Position numbers and translations under genes: made by a program
Notes under the pieces: generated by a model
Database searches by the model: none
Seen by the model: the letters and a program-made list of their open reading frames with translations, nothing else
What the model was told of the DNA's origin: nothing
NCBI GenBank assembly: GCA_900546465.1
Contig: URCX01000042.1
Coordinates: 1 to 13,015, forward strand
Direction of reading: 5' to 3'
Origin: an uncultured Bacteroidota bacterium
GTDB lineage: Bacteria > Bacteroidota > Bacteroidia > Bacteroidales > P3
DNA: 13,015 nucleotides
Shown: positions 12,884 to 13,015 of the stretch, one piece after another
Position numbering within the stretch: position 1 is the first letter of the stretch
Layout of the letters: each line of letters begins with the position of its first letter

Positions 12884-13015
12884 CTATTCGACAATCAATT
12901 TTTGAGTATTGACATTGTTTCCGCTTATCACTCTGATGTAATATACGCCGCTTGCAAAGCTGCTTGTATTGAGTTCGTATGTCTCGCTGCCTGCTTGCAA
13001 ATCCTCCGTTTGGAT
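12884..13015 (-). CDS. C-terminus of a T9SS-secreted protein (type A sorting domain), partial
   Basis: Only the last 43 codons are inside the window; the gene enters from the right edge and ends with TAG. The residues include YELNTSSFASGVYYIRVISG and end NVNTQKLIVE. The pattern of L-x(3)-F-xSGVYYIRV followed by a short strand with QKLIV at the very end is the hallmark of type A (Por secretion tail) sorting domains. These domains send proteins through the type IX secretion system to the surface or medium and are then removed. The nature of the cargo lies outside the window. This tail implies that the organism has a T9SS. The gene ends at its own terminator at 12840-12858. Confidence 0.88.
   Translation of the reverse strand: MQTEDLQAGSETYELNTSSFASGVYYIRVISGNNVNTQKLIVE

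Overview
The window looks like chromosomal DNA of a Bacteroidota bacterium, most likely order Bacteroidales. The evidence is the extended -7 promoter box TAnnTTTGC in front of most transcription units, lipoproteins with an acidic export signal after the lipidated cysteine, a type IX secretion (T9SS) sorting tail at the right edge, and moderate-to-low G+C with few Shine-Dalgarno sites. Most of it is ordinary core genome. I see no phage, insertion sequence, CRISPR array, tRNA or rRNA.

Layout. (1) 1-884, minus strand: two small tandem lipoprotein genes that share a signal peptide but not a mature domain. Left of them, at the window edge, is a short piece of a second histidine ammonia-lyase coding sequence. 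(2) 885-1278: a gene-free stretch with a hairpin-bearing leader and the hutH terminator. (3) 1279-3843, minus: ruvB (Holliday-junction motor) followed by hutH (histidine ammonia-lyase), each with its own -7 box. (4) 3981-6656, plus: a tandem-domain universal stress protein, a small SPOR-domain envelope protein and an M20 metallodipeptidase, closed by a strong terminator. (5) 7130-9469, plus: a canonical promoter drives a YvlD-like membrane protein, panC (pantothenate synthesis) and an exported alpha/beta hydrolase. (6) 9498-12590, minus: an exported S9 prolyl-oligopeptidase-family peptidase followed 3 bp later by rsmG (16S rRNA methyltransferase). This unit converges on the hydrolase gene at a nested hairpin. 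(7) 12591-12839: an intergenic region with four units of an exact 21-bp tandem repeat. (8) 12840-13015, minus: a terminator and the last 43 codons of a T9SS-secreted protein.

The two spots that ordinary annotation does not explain are the left edge and the 21-bp repeat array. At the left edge, a truncated hutH paralogue differs from the complete hutH only silently over 30 bases and lies beyond a duplicated lipoprotein pair. The repeat array lies upstream of the S9 peptidase. Other points of interest are face-to-face promoters between ruvB and uspA, the structured leader of the lipoprotein pair, and a terminator hairpin that contains the hydrolase stop codon. I found no clearly new defence or mobile system; the duplicated edge region is the best candidate for an undescribed arrangement.
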